A DNA stretch of 64,000 bases from Tetranychus cinnabarinus (Eukaryota > Arthropoda > Arachnida > Trombidiformes > Tetranychidae): positions 9,610,001 through 9,674,000 of the forward strand of contig WHVY01000003.1 in NCBI GenBank assembly GCA_022266195.1. Reading direction: 5' to 3'. The notes beneath the pieces are model-generated. The model saw only the letters and a list, made by a program, of their open reading frames with translations. It made no database searches and was not told where the DNA came from. The position numbers and the translations under genes were made by a program. Positions 1-10,202 of this stretch are shown piece after piece. Position 1 is the first letter of the stretch; the number at the start of each line of letters is the position of its first letter.

Positions 1-402
1 TTTTACGATTAGGAGGATCTGAAAAATTATCTGACAACGATCTCAAGCTTGTAAGAACACATACAATTTCATAATTTTTTTCAATCAAAATATTTAAAGG
101 TAATTTCTTCCAATTTTACAGGCTGCCAACATGAGAGGATTGAATCCTTTTGGGTGTAGTAGAGAAGAATTAACCAATTGGCTCGATAATTGGCTTTACA
201 TTTCTAAAGCATTGAATGGTAAAATACATCCGCTAATTAAATATCATATACAAATATGTATATCAAATGCAATAAATATAAATTACTAATCATCAAAACT
301 GAAAATCTTTTCTTTTTAGGCACATGTCCATCGTTATTACTCCATTGTCCCATCTTTCTCGGATACAACCAGTCTAGCAATTGGAAGCTTATCTACAAAT
401 AA
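1..402 (+). CDS. LETMD1/LETM1-like protein, C-terminal end (partial)
   Basis: Only the last three exons are in the window: 1-50 (frame starts at base 3), 122-218 and 320-402, with GTAAG/GTAAA donors and TTTTACAG/TTTTTAG acceptors. The joined frame stays open to TAA at 400-402. It reads LRLGGSEKLSDNDLKL, then a segment with MRGLNPFG, REELTNWLDNWL and SLLLHCPIFLGYN. In the LETM1 ribosome-binding-like domain, a Gly-rich turn is followed by a short helix, then W-x-x-x-W-L and a Ser-Leu-Leu-Leu stretch. The closing SLLLH is closer to LETMD1 than to LETM1 itself. LETM1-family proteins lie in the mitochondrial inner membrane and affect ion exchange or translation; the exact role of this member is not visible. 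The 5' part lies outside the window. The family call is fairly safe; the choice of LETMD1 over LETM1 is less so. Confidence 0.6.
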
Positions 403-2426
403 CTTTTGTATTTCTAGTCATCTTTAATTTTTGTTATTTGACATGTTAAGTAGTGTTTATCGAATTGACTTTGCAAATTTGGTTTGAAACTGAATAAGTT
501 GTGATTCTTCTTGAACTAAATTAAATCTTCAAATATTATGAACGAAATATCATGCTTTTCTTATTCAAGTAATGCACAAATCGCAATTATTGCATTCTAT
601 TTATCACTAATTCTCAAATATTTTGTAGGTATCATCATGACTATTTTTAGGAATAATTCACAGCTCAATTTTAGTTCAGTTCAATTGACAGCATCTATGA
701 CATTTATGCTTCAAAGAAGAACCAAAATGAAATTAGTAAATAGTAATTTCTGAAATAATATATGAGGCTGATTGATTGCTGGACTTTTTTCGATTCAACC
801 AAAATTGGTGCTTAAAGGCTGTCCGAACTAAAAGCCACTAAAAATGGTGAAAATTTTCTGTATTCATTGAATATGTTTGAACAAGTATTTTTCAATTGGT
901 GAAGGTTTTTTGCCCGATAACTGCATAACACATATTCGTGTTGTTGCAACATTTTGTTTGTCTAACTGTCTTTAAGAACTGAAACATTATTAATTTTGTA
1001 AGTATTCAACTCTTATCAACTTAATCGCCATTTTCATTACCATCACAACGATAATCATAGATCATAATCATCACGATAATAACTGTGGGCACAAGAAGGT
1101 CGTTCTTTACACGATTTTTGTAGCTGAAAAGAGTGTAATCAAGATTGACAATAGTGTTGAGAGCTGTTTATTTACGCATTAATTTTGACTTATTTACTAT
1201 CTTTTTTTGGTAGCAATTTGGTCTATTTTTTTGATTGAAAACCAAAAGTAGCCTTTTCATGATGAAATTTCAACTTTCAAGTTTAACTCTAATAAATTTG
1301 ATAAAATACTGACTTCTCTCATCATCTTTCTATTTTTACAGATATTCAACTATTACACAAAAACTGTCTTGAATTAACTTTCCAGCCTTTCCTGCAAATA
1401 CAATTGGATTCTTTCTATCAAGTGATCATTATTTTGATTTTGTTGTTGTCCATTTTCAACAGCAGCTAACCAATGAAAGGATACTAAATAATATCGATTG
1501 ATGCCACAAGAAAGGTATATTTTATCATTGTAATGATATAATAATCATATTGTAATATGATTTGAGAAGAGCTGAAAATTGTTGGTGGAGCGTAGGCAAA
1601 GCAAAACTTAAGATGACTAGACAAAGGAGATAAAGAAAAAGAAAGGAACAAGAAGATGATAAAATGATGAGCAAGTTGAAACAAGCATGGAAAAAGATCT
1701 GAGAAGGATTAAACAGGATATAAAATGAACCGATAATTGTGAATGGGTAGTTTGAATAGTGGAAGAGAAACGAGAAAATCACAATAAAGGAAAGAAAAGA
1801 AGGAATCAGCAAAATCTGATGAATTTCTGAATGGTCACCTATCACTGTATTAGATTGTTATAATCATAGCCCTAAAGCCAGGTCACCGATATTTTCACCA
1901 ATTCATTCCCTCCATAAATGCGTACCTTTCTCATCTTCATCTTTCTTTTTTGCCTTTCTTTCGCTTTAAATATATCTTTCTCTGAATTGCTTTGAAATTA
2001 GGTTTCACACGTCAACCTTGCTCTCTCTCTCTGTCTATCTAACCATTTATCTAACTCACCCAAGATCTTCCAAACTGATTTCATATCTCATTCCGTCTCA
2101 ACTTTTGTATCATCAGTTCTCTATCATTATTTTATTTCGAAAAGTCAAGAAGCTAAAAATCAAACTTCTGAAAGTCAGCTTGTTTCACTCACTTGTATTG
2201 ATGAAACATCTCGGTGTGACAGTCTAACTTGATCTCATCGTTTACATGATTTTGCTTGAGTATTTATTTCCTCATGGAACAATGTCAATAATGTTCAACT
2301 CTTAAATGTTTTTATTTTTCCAGATAAAGAAACAAGTTCTGTCATTTTTGTGCATCAACATCTGGTTTTCATTGTTAACATTGTTTTTGAAATCAAAGAT
2401 TTCTCGCAACCAGTTAGTAATTAACA
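403..2426. other. Intergenic, no gene seen
   Basis: AT-rich stretch of about 2 kb between the LETMD1-like stop and the GNPTG start. Short open frames occur on both strands but none has splice-supported neighbours or a recognisable motif. A CT-rich run lies at 2021-2034 and a pyrimidine-rich area at 1920-2060. The last few hundred bases probably carry the GNPTG promoter and 5' UTR. Confidence 0.5.
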
Positions 2427-3310
2427 ATGATAACACAGCTGTTTTGTTTGGTTACAACGGTAATAACGTTAATAAATAGCGTGGAAAATTTAGTCAACCC
2501 AGTACCAATAAGAATTGTAAGTGAACAATCAACACGCTTAAGGTAAGACTTTACAATTTCATTTTCATTTCATTTACTTTTTGTCCTATTGAATTGTCTT
2601 ATTAATTTTGATTCTTTATGTTGTCTATTAGCTCCACACCATCTCCTAAATCACTTGCTACCGTTAAGCCACCGGCAAACTTTTCTGGTCCATCAGCTTT
2701 ACGCCTTTTGGAAAATCAGTGTTTTACATATTTAGATGAATTGTACCAATATCGATTCTGTCCCTTTCGCAATGTAACTCAACATGAAACAACAAGCAAT
2801 TGGAGTAGATTTGAAGGAGTTTTAGGTATTTGGTCTGGTGAATGGTCCATCGGGAACAACACATTTTTAAGCATGAAATATCGCGATGGTGACTTATGTT
2901 CAAGTAAAACTGGTCAAATACGTCGAAGAGTAAAGGTTTATCCCATTTGTGGTGCTTCAAACAGATTATTAAATGCCTCTGAACCAGATCTTTGTCGATA
3001 CGAGATGTATTTTGAAACTCCACTCATCTGTGATACCAAAAATATCAAGGTTTACCCAACTTTGGATGAAAATTTACGCTCTAAATGGGATCTCTTGGAG
3101 ACTTTGCGTTTAAACCAATTGATAACCAATAAGGCTTACACTTTTCAAGTTGACCAAATATTTCGAGAAGCTGGTCTCATCCATCGTAATATGTTCGCAA
3201 TTGGTGCGGAAAAAGATGATGAAGAGGAGCCCCAGTTTGACAACCTTGCCCAATGTAAACGAGCTTATAAGAATTTGATGAAAGAGAAGAAACATTCTGC
3301 CAAAATCTAA
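2427..3310 (+). CDS. GNPTG: N-acetylglucosamine-1-phosphotransferase gamma subunit (GNPTG)
   Basis: Two exons, 2427-2542 and 2632-3310, joined across a GTAAGA donor and a TCTATTAG acceptor, give 264 residues (human about 305). The first 18 residues, MITQLFCLVTTVITLINS, look like a signal peptide, so the product should enter the ER and Golgi. The mature part carries the GNPTG hallmarks: GPSALRLLENQCF, YRFCPFRNVTQHE, GVLGIWSGEW, NNTF, YRDGDLC, a Cys-Gly near 'YPICGAS', and SEPDLCRYEMYFETPLIC, which together form the mannose-6-phosphate-receptor homology (MRH) region. In animals this subunit helps the alpha/beta enzyme recognise lysosomal hydrolases for mannose-6-phosphate tagging. The C-terminal tail is acidic then basic, and shorter than in vertebrates. 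The start was chosen because it is the only nearby ATG that supplies a signal peptide in frame with exon 2. Confidence 0.88.
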
Positions 3311-4289
3311 ATTTTATAGTAAAGTATGGCTTGAATTTGTATCTCATTTGGATTTTTGTTGCCCAGAACGTCATCGATACAAATTCAAGAGATCTTTTGC
3401 TGTATTCTCAAGGTTTAACTCAATGTATCTTTTATACAACTCTGCCATGAATCATCCATCATCGTATATTGTCATATCAGTTTTTTTATTTGCTGTTATG
3501 TATATTTTTCATATCTATGATTGGAATCACTAAGTGATCGTTTCTAGATGAACCAAAATGATTATCATTCAAGTGATATAGCGATGAGAATAATTTTCTT
3601 CTCACCCTATTTTTTTACAATATCATCCTTTTACATACTTCAAAGATCTTTAAATTAATCAAATAAATTACTCCTACAATAAATACTTGTTAAACAAAAT
3701 GCCACATAAAAGTACCAAAATGATCTACTTTCATTTACATTACCAGCAAAGCGCAATTTTTTTAATGGCGATGTATCGCATCTTTGATGAAAAGCCAATC
3801 TAATTTGAGGCCACATTTCATTTTTAAAATTTTTATTACTTCGCAACAATCAAAATTCAATCTTTCCCACTCATTTTTTTTTGTCTGGGAATATTGAAAA
3901 TAATTCATTTCATCCTTTCAATCACTCAGCTATCGTTCATCTTTCAGACTCACGAAACTTTTTAATAACATTTTCTGTAGTACTTTTGATAAAGCTTTTG
4001 GTGCTATTTGATATTAACCAGAAACATTAATTTCTTGTACCAGCTCAAAGCTTTCGTTTCACAAAAGTTCGAAGGGCTCAACTGATTATTAATGTTCGTA
4101 AAAATCAATTTAAATGTGAGCCAGATTTTATGATAAAGGAGTTAGGTAACCAGATGATAGATGGCTCTCTAAACGGGATTTTTCCTGGTTTCCTTTAATT
4201 TCTTTTGTGTATAAAAGTCTACATTTCATCCTTTGTTTTAAAATTTAAATTTAAAATTTGTTTCATCACAGTTAATTGAAATTGTCATC
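3311..4289. other. Intergenic between GNPTG and FKBP
   Basis: Contains the GNPTG 3' UTR (candidate AATAAA at 3662-3667) and, at its right end, the FKBP promoter. No convincing coding segment was found; the short frames at 3348-3533 and 3655-3849 lack codon or motif support. Confidence 0.5.
4210..4216 (+). promoter_or_regulatory. TATA box of the FKBP gene
   Basis: TATAAAA lies 74 bp upstream of the FKBP start codon, about the right distance for a TATA box plus a short 5' UTR. A TTTCATCACAG just before the start could also be a splice acceptor of a non-coding leader exon; the two readings cannot be separated here. Confidence 0.5.
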
Positions 4290-4616
4290 ATGGGTGTCGA
4301 AGTTCAAACGATTCAAGCTGGTGATTGTACCAATTATCCTCAATCTGGACAAACTGTCGTTGTTCATTATACTGGTACATTGGAAAATGGCAAGAAATTT
4401 GATTCCTCACGAGACCGAGGCAAACCATTCAAGTTCCGAATTGGTAAAGGCGAGGTAATCAAAGGATGGGACCAAGGTGTTGCCCGAATGAGTGTTGGTG
4501 AACGTGCTAAGCTAATCTGTTCACCCGATTTTGCTTACGGATCAAAAGGTCACCCTGGAATTATTCCTCCTAATTCGACGCTTATTTTTGACGTTGAGCT
4601 TCTCGGCTTAGAATGA
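4290..4616 (+). CDS. FKBP1: FKBP12-type peptidyl-prolyl cis-trans isomerase
   Basis: A single-exon gene of 108 residues, the standard length of cytosolic FKBP12. It begins MGVEVQTIQAGD and keeps the ligand-pocket residues in the expected places: Tyr27 (VVHYTG), Phe37-Asp38 (KKFDSS), Val-Ile-Lys-Gly-Trp60 (EVIKGW), Tyr83 (FAYGS) and the closing TLIFDVELLGLE. The enzyme isomerises Xaa-Pro bonds, binds FK506 and rapamycin, and in animals modulates ryanodine receptors and TGF-beta type I receptors. There is no targeting sequence, so it should be cytosolic. The ATG at 4290 is in a good context (ATCATGGG). An AATAAA at 4923-4928 could be its poly(A) signal. The absence of introns is unusual beside the multi-exon neighbours. 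Confidence 0.95.
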   Translation: MGVEVQTIQAGDCTNYPQSGQTVVVHYTGTLENGKKFDSSRDRGKPFKFRIGKGEVIKGWDQGVARMSVGERAKLICSPDFAYGSKGHPGIIPPNSTLIFDVELLGLE

Positions 4617-5349
4617 GCTTTTGTAATTCATTCATCTTTAAGGTTTTTTTCCCTCAACTTGCAGCTATTGATTAGATTTTCGCATTAGATATCCTATTAG
4701 AAAAACTACTTGCTTACCGTGCTTATCTTTCAGATTAAATTGTATCTCAACATATCTAAATCGGTTCCTCGCTTACTAACGAAATTATTGTAACCATGAT
4801 CAGAGATGAATTAATTCTTGTCCCTTCAATTTATTCCCGTTTTCTTTATCATTTTCTCATCCATTTACACGTCGAAATTTTTTCATTTATTTTGAGTGTG
4901 TAAAAGGTTTTGGTTAAACCACAATAAAATTGCTTTACTTTACTCGACTACAACAAAACTTGCCTATATTTAACTATACTCTACCAATTCGAGTTTTTAC
5001 AGCTAAAATTTAAAATACTGATTAGATTGGGAATCGAGAAGGAAACATTAAAAGTCCATAGAAAAATTCACAAATCCATCATGAATCAAGATTTGAAAGC
5101 TAGTAGATGTCGATTAAATGTAAAGTTAAGCGCGACAAAAAGCATTTCCAGTTCAAGCCAAGATGAAATAAATCTTCACAAAGGCAATCTATAAGTCACT
5201 TGATAGTTTATTTACAAATCAAAGCATTCAGAACACAATTTTCGAATGGCGAATGTACATGATTAAATCATGTAAAAATCGTGTATATAACGGAAATTTG
5301 ACTAAATTTGACAAAACAACATGAATAAATCGATGTCATTTAGGATCAT
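4617..5349. other. 3' UTR and intergenic between FKBP and TOM5-like gene
   Basis: The two flanking genes converge here. Only AT-rich non-coding sequence is seen, including AATAAA at 4923-4928 for the plus-strand FKBP transcript. Confidence 0.5.
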
Positions 5350-5493
5350 TTACTCGCTGAATTTTTTGATAAGATAGGGAGTTGCTTTAATAAGACCAAT
5401 CATTAAAGCGAACAGTACGATATCATTAGCTGTATCTTTACGGGCATTCCTCTCCTGATGAGCTGAGCTGGGGCCTTCAGGTAATTGAAACAT
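5350..5493 (-). CDS. TOM5-like mitochondrial outer-membrane translocase subunit
   Basis: A 47-residue frame on the minus strand starts MFQLPEGPSSAHQERNARKD and ends ATPYLIKKFSE. It has a short charged N-terminus, one hydrophobic helix (about residues 24-40, containing DIVLFALMIGLI) and a Thr-Pro-Tyr-Leu-Ile-Lys-Lys end. This matches the small tail-anchored TOM5 family, whose members have a similar Thr-Pro-Phe-Ile-Leu-Lys-Lys end. TOM5 helps assemble the TOM40 import pore. The ATG at 5493 follows a minus-strand acceptor TTTCATTACAG, and a GTAAGATAT donor lies at about 5560, so the 5' UTR probably has an intron of about 70 nt. The call rests on size, topology and the C-terminal motif; other tiny tail-anchored proteins cannot be fully excluded. 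Confidence 0.6.
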   Translation of the reverse strand: MFQLPEGPSSAHQERNARKDTANDIVLFALMIGLIKATPYLIKKFSE

Positions 5494-6389
5494 TCTGTAA
5501 TGAAAAGATAAGACCACATCAATAAAACTACTGACCGAAAACCTGAGAATCAATATCTTACCCTTGGTGTTATTGATCACTGATTTTCAACACAAAAAAT
5601 GGATGTCGTTGTAAAGGCCTAGTTTTAATTCTAACGAATGTAAATGTGGGTGATTGCGATAAATGATGCTAGCACAATTTAAATTAATTCCAACAAAATT
5701 TACGGTTTGACCCCAAGTCAGAAAGCATGTTTACAATTACACTTGTAGCTTGAAGGGGTCGTTAAATAATAACAAGAAATACAAAAATCATAAGCATTTG
5801 CAAATGATAAAAAAATTCCTTGAGAAGATTATTTGATTTCAAACAATGAGCAGAAATTGCAGAAAAATTTCATGTATTTTGCAGGAATTCGATGCTTTGC
5901 TCGATCGATTGCTAGGATTTTGTCCAATAACAAACAAATAGAAGCTAAATCACAAACTCGCTTCAATAAGTACAATTGATCAATAACTTTGTCAAATTAC
6001 AAGCACTTAATTTTTCATTTATTATGAAAGACATGAAATCATACTCTCGTCCATTGATTCTTTTTACAGCCCAATGTAGTCATTTACCTCAATCGTGATG
6101 TTACAAGTGTTTCAACGAAATCCTTAATAAGCTGAGAAATATCGTGGATAAGACAGTTTAGCGCGATGCTCTGAGAATTGGAAAGATCTTACAATTCTAT
6201 TAAATTTAATCTTGTTTACAATCTGAAACAAAGCATGAAGCTCTATTACAAAGTCACTTACTTTGTTAGTTCAAAGTCCTCAGTACTTAAAAGCTACTTA
6301 AAAGTCAAACTTATATGAATGCAACGCTCAGTAAATATAAGCAAAAGAAATTAATTTTTTATTGAAATATTAATAACTAGCTTCTAGAA
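5494..6389. other. Intergenic, upstream of P450-1
   Basis: Holds the upstream region of the TOM5-like gene and of P450-1. At 6280-6301 the sequence AGTACTTAAAAGCTACT resembles the TATA-containing promoter stretches of the other two intact P450s, but the TATA itself is degenerate (TTAAAAG). Nothing else was recognised. Confidence 0.4.
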
Positions 6390-7877
6390 ATGTGGCTTCT
6401 TGATTACTTTAGTGTACCATTACCTTTTATTTACTTGTTTTTGAGTCTATCTATTTTCTGGTTTATTAAATACATTTTCAAATCTGTGAAACACTTATGT
6501 TCATTACCTCCAGGACCATTTGGATTCCCGATTTTTGGTTATTATCCGTTCTTAAAAGAACACAGTTACATACAATTCGACCGACTATCTAAAAAGTATG
6601 GACCAGTTTTCAGTCTAAAGTTGGGTCAATATGATACTATTGTTGTCTGTGATTGGGATAACCTTAAAGATGCCTTTGCAAATGATGCTTTATTGGCTCG
6701 TCCTGCTAAAGGTTTCTTATCAGGAATAGAGGAAACTCTTTCAGTGATTGCAATGTCCGGTGATGTTTGGCGTGAACATAGACGGTTGTCATTGCACGTT
6801 TTGCGTAATGTTGGTTTGGGTAAACGAGAAATGGAAACTTTGATCTCGGAAGAAATTCATCAATTTTTGTCTTCACTTGAAACTAATGTAATTGACTTGC
6901 CTCAACATCTAATGCCAAGTGTCTCTAATAACATTTCAGCCCTTTTATTTGGTCGCATTTTTGATTATGACGATCCTGATAAGATGGTAATTGATCAAAG
7001 TGTTCAGGGATTCAGTGAATCTTTCCAATTTACTGGAATAACGAGTTTTTTGCCATGGTTAACTAAACCACTTATTGCTTTAGGTAAAGCTAATCTTAAA
7101 ATCATAAGCAAGACACATAAACATCTGAACAATTTCATTACGAAAGAGGTTTTGAAACATCAAAATAAAGCGAACTCGACAGAAATTGAAGACTATATTG
7201 ATGGATATCTCGATGCACAATCTAAACGAAAAGACGACTTATTTAATGACATGACATTAAGACGAAATGTTATCAGTTTCTTTGTTGCTGGATCAGAAAC
7301 AGTCACTAGTACTCTTACTTGGACCATAATGTATCTCGTGAAGTATCCTCAATATCAAGAGAAGATTCGATCAGAAATAAAAGAAGCTATTGGAACTGAA
7401 AAGAGACCAGATTTCTCTGATCGTCAAAGGATGCCTTCTACTCTAGCTTTTCTTTATGAAGTCCAGCGTATTGAATCAGTTGTCGCTATAAACCTGATAA
7501 GAAGAGCTTCTCAAGACACAAAGATTGGTCCTTATAATGTTCCAAAAGATAGTCTGGTTTTTTTTAATTTCTGGTCCGTCCATCATGATCCAAAACTTTG
7601 GCCTAATCCTGATAAATTTGATCCAAACCGATTCCTTACTGATAATGGTACCAAAGTAATAAAGCCTCCATATCTAGTCCCATTTAGTTCTGGTAAAAGA
7701 GCTTGTCCAGGCGAGGGCTTAGCTAATGTTGAGCTATTTTTGTACACAGTTGGTATACTTCAACGATTCAAAATCAAATCAGATAAACCATTATCATTCG
7801 ATGCAAAGTTTGGCCTTACTCGACGTCCAAAATACAAACCAGATTTAATTTTCGAAAAAATATCACCTCAATATTAG
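6390..7877 (+). CDS. Cytochrome P450, clan 2, CYP392-like (P450-1)
   Basis: Intronless, 495 residues, the usual length of a microsomal P450. In order: N-terminal membrane anchor (about 10-33), proline hinge LPPGPFG (39-45), helix-C WREHR (127-131), helix-I AGSET (300-304; the oxygen-activation site), ExxR as EVQR (357-360), PNRF (412-415) and the haem loop PFSSGKRACPG with ligand Cys439. All catalytic landmarks are present, so it should be a working ER monooxygenase. The clan-2 style hinge and WREHRR segment, plus mite context, suggest CYP392, a family linked to pesticide and plant-toxin metabolism; the exact substrate is unknown. It lies outside the P450/UGT array, about 4.8 kb before the next copy. 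Its first 160 residues are almost identical to P450-2, less so afterwards. Confidence 0.92.
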   Translation: MWLLDYFSVPLPFIYLFLSLSIFWFIKYIFKSVKHLCSLPPGPFGFPIFGYYPFLKEHSYIQFDRLSKKYGPVFSLKLGQYDTIVVCDWDNLKDAFANDALLARPAKGFLSGIEETLSVIAMSGDVWREHRRLSLHVLRNVGLGKREMETLISEEIHQFLSSLETNVIDLPQHLMPSVSNNISALLFGRIFDYDDPDKMVIDQSVQGFSESFQFTGITSFLPWLTKPLIALGKANLKIISKTHKHLNNFITKEVLKHQNKANSTEIEDYIDGYLDAQSKRKDDLFNDMTLRRNVISFFVAGSETVTSTLTWTIMYLVKYPQYQEKIRSEIKEAIGTEKRPDFSDRQRMPSTLAFLYEVQRIESVVAINLIRRASQDTKIGPYNVPKDSLVFFNFWSVHHDPKLWPNPDKFDPNRFLTDNGTKVIKPPYLVPFSSGKRACPGEGLANVELFLYTVGILQRFKIKSDKPLSFDAKFGLTRRPKYKPDLIFEKISPQY

Positions 7878-8118
7878 CAGCGTCTAAAGTATAAAGTGAA
7901 AACAAAATCATTAAATTATGGACTCACCGATCTATGTCATAAATTTATCATCATCTTATTTAGTTTTGATTGATCAAAATTAATACATGTACTTTTATTC
8001 AAAATTTAAGGTTTAATAAGTCGAAATCAGCTGGTTTGGCAGTTATTGCTATTGGCAACGAGTCACCGTCTCTTTTATCACATGTTTTGTATTGATATAA
8101 TTTTAAATAAATATCAAA

Positions 8119-8820
8119 ATGTCTAATAAACCTTGTTCTTCGTCATCTTCTTTTTCTTCAGCACCTTCACCAGCTACACCTCAAATTGATCCAATTGTGC
8201 TCAAATGTGAAACCTTCATTAATGAACAACTCCGAAATGATCTTAAAATTATTCATATGAGACAAGAGAATATTCATGTTCAATTAAATAATTTTGATGA
8301 TCTCAAGTCTTTTATCATTGAATTGCAAAATACCTCTTTTGGTCCAGGTAAATCTATAAAAACTCAAATTGATGTTGGCCATAATTTTTACATGAGATGT
8401 ACTATGTAAGTATTCCTCACTTCACATGAACCTAAGCTGATAACTTGTCGACTGATAATTCATTATCCCTTCATTTATTTTTCATAATTTTCCTTTTCTA
8501 TAAAGACCTTTTACGCAAAAGATTACAGTCTTCGTAGGACTTGGGTTTTATCTTGAATTCACCTTAGAGGAAGCATTGGATTTTATTACCAAGAGGTCAA
8601 AATTTCTTAATAGCTGTCTTGAGAAATTATCTGACCAAGCTTATAAAGTTAAAGCTCATATTAAAGTAATTCTTGATGTAAGTATTCGAATAATTATTTA
8701 CTAAAATCTTTGTTTACAAAAATTGTATATAACACTGTTTTTGCATCTTAATTTCAGACTTTAAGCTATCTTCAAGGAATTACTGATAAGGACGTTAACG
8801 AGGAAGAGTGCTGTTGTTAG
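8119..8820 (+). CDS. UXT: UXT, alpha-class prefoldin-like protein
   Basis: Three exons, 8119-8405, 8506-8677 and 8758-8820, with GTAAGT donors and TATAAAG/TTTCAG acceptors, give 173 residues. After a Ser/Pro-rich leader (about 25 residues), the core reads KCETFINEQLRNDL, then coiled-coil, IDVGHNFYMRC, TVFVGLGFYLEFTLEEAL, and a second coiled-coil ending SYLQGITD. This order (coil, beta-hairpin with 'QVDLGxNFF', 'GYGxFLELTLxEA', coil) is that of UXT, an alpha-prefoldin-like subunit of the URI/R2TP co-chaperone assembly that also acts as a transcriptional cofactor. The C-terminus EEECCC is odd. The stop is only 82 bp before the next gene, in the same orientation. A decayed copy of this gene lies at 39585-39990. 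Confidence 0.85.
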
Positions 8821-8902
8821 CAGATACCCAAATATCATAATTATTACATTTCGTTTATTTTTTTCTGAAAATCAATTTTAAGACGAATCAGTGAAAGATA
8901 AA

Positions 8903-9520
8903 ATGATTGAGCTACCAAACTCTCCAGAATCTACAAATCTTCTGATTGGTGTCACTGGCAGTGTTGCTGCGATTAAGATACCTATTTTGCTTGAGAAACT
9001 TATGAATTTGCCATTGAACATTGTAATTGTTGGAACTAATCATTCATTCCATTTCTTCGATTTACAAGAGATTAAAGAAAAGTACAAATCTGTTAAGATT
9101 TTCACTGATGATCAAGAATGGTCAACTTGGAAACAAATGTCCGATCCTGTTTTGCACATTGAACTCCGTAAATGGGCTGATATTATGTTGATTTCTCCAT
9201 TGGATGCTAATACTTTAGCCAAAATCTCTTCTGGTATTTGTGATAACTTATTAACTTGTATAGCTCGTGCCTGGGATCTGCAAAAGCCTTTATTATTCTG
9301 TCCATCTATGAACACATTCATGTGGGAACATCCAGTTACATCTGAAGCTATTAGAAAGCTTGAGACTTGGGGTTACACTTTGATTCCAGTTGTTTCCAAA
9401 AAGCTTGCTTGTGGTGATATTGGACCTGGAGCTATGGCTGAAGTCGACACCATTATTGCCCAAATAAAGTCACTAGTAGAGAGAAAGTCCATTAATTCTG
9501 ATCCATCTTCTCATATTTAA
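8903..9520 (+). CDS. PPCDC: Phosphopantothenoylcysteine decarboxylase (PPCDC)
   Basis: Single exon, 205 residues, within the eukaryotic PPCDC range. The enzyme is an FMN flavoprotein that decarboxylates 4'-phosphopantothenoylcysteine to phosphopantetheine in coenzyme A synthesis. Visible landmarks: flavin-binding start LLIGVTGSVAAIK (13-25), catalytic His85 in LHIELRKWAD, DANTLAKI (101-108), the substrate-clamp PSMNTFMW (134-141), and the flexible-flap Cys170 in ACGDIGPGAMAE. There is no targeting signal, so it is likely cytosolic. The start at 8903 is the first ATG; an in-frame GTG four codons earlier is not needed. An AATAAA at 9773-9778 may end the transcript. A short relic of this gene is found at about 40300-40350. 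Confidence 0.92.
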   Translation: MIELPNSPESTNLLIGVTGSVAAIKIPILLEKLMNLPLNIVIVGTNHSFHFFDLQEIKEKYKSVKIFTDDQEWSTWKQMSDPVLHIELRKWADIMLISPLDANTLAKISSGICDNLLTCIARAWDLQKPLLFCPSMNTFMWEHPVTSEAIRKLETWGYTLIPVVSKKLACGDIGPGAMAEVDTIIAQIKSLVERKSINSDPSSHI

Positions 9521-10202
9521 ATTGCCGTTAATCGAACCAATCCAGTCTAAATTGGAACAAGTCTTTTAAAAATTAAGGCTCAATTTGACTTTTTTAAATA
9601 TTTGATTAGCTTTTTCTTTTCTGTCATAGTTGAAAATCAATCAAGAATCAACTTCTAGAGATTGCTATTATTCGTATTATTTTAGAGAGACAAATTTTCA
9701 AACATTAACCTTACCGAGCAACTCTATTTTATCAATACTAACCATTCGTAATGTTATTACTTTATTACTTTGAATAAAAAATACTTAAAATATATCAAAT
9801 TTTCTTGTGATGCGTTTACTATTACAAATTTTAAAATTGTTCGATGGTTCGAACGGCTATTGAATGTAATTTGAATATTGACCATGATTGATATCCTAGA
9901 GACTAAAAATATGAAACTTATTTATCAAGATCTAACAAAGATACAATATTTTTGCCGAGCCTTTTCATTTTACTGTAATTAGCTCTACTAATAAGTCACT
10001 TAAAATTAGCGGTGAAATAAACAAGTAGTGTCTTCTATGAGCGAAAATATTTGTTGAGGCTAAACTAGGTCTAAAGTTCAACTTTTGTGAATATAGTACA
10101 GTAAGTTCATTATAATATATGTTCAACACTTGTGCATCAATAGTTTTTGATTGTTGTTAATTTGAAATTTTGTTACAAAGTTCGCAGTATTTTGACAATA
10201 AA
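9521..10202. other. Intergenic, PPCDC 3' region
   Basis: AT-rich, with the PPCDC poly(A) signal candidate at 9773-9778. No coding segment or repeat family recognised. Confidence 0.5.

Noticed and set aside
1484..1845. Two overlapping hydrophobic frames on the minus strand.
   Set aside because: AT-rich sequence read in this direction gives Phe/Leu/Ser-rich peptides; no splice partners, motif or promoter.
3655..3849. Minus-strand 64-residue frame between GNPTG and FKBP.
   Set aside because: No family resemblance, probably chance in 3' UTR sequence.
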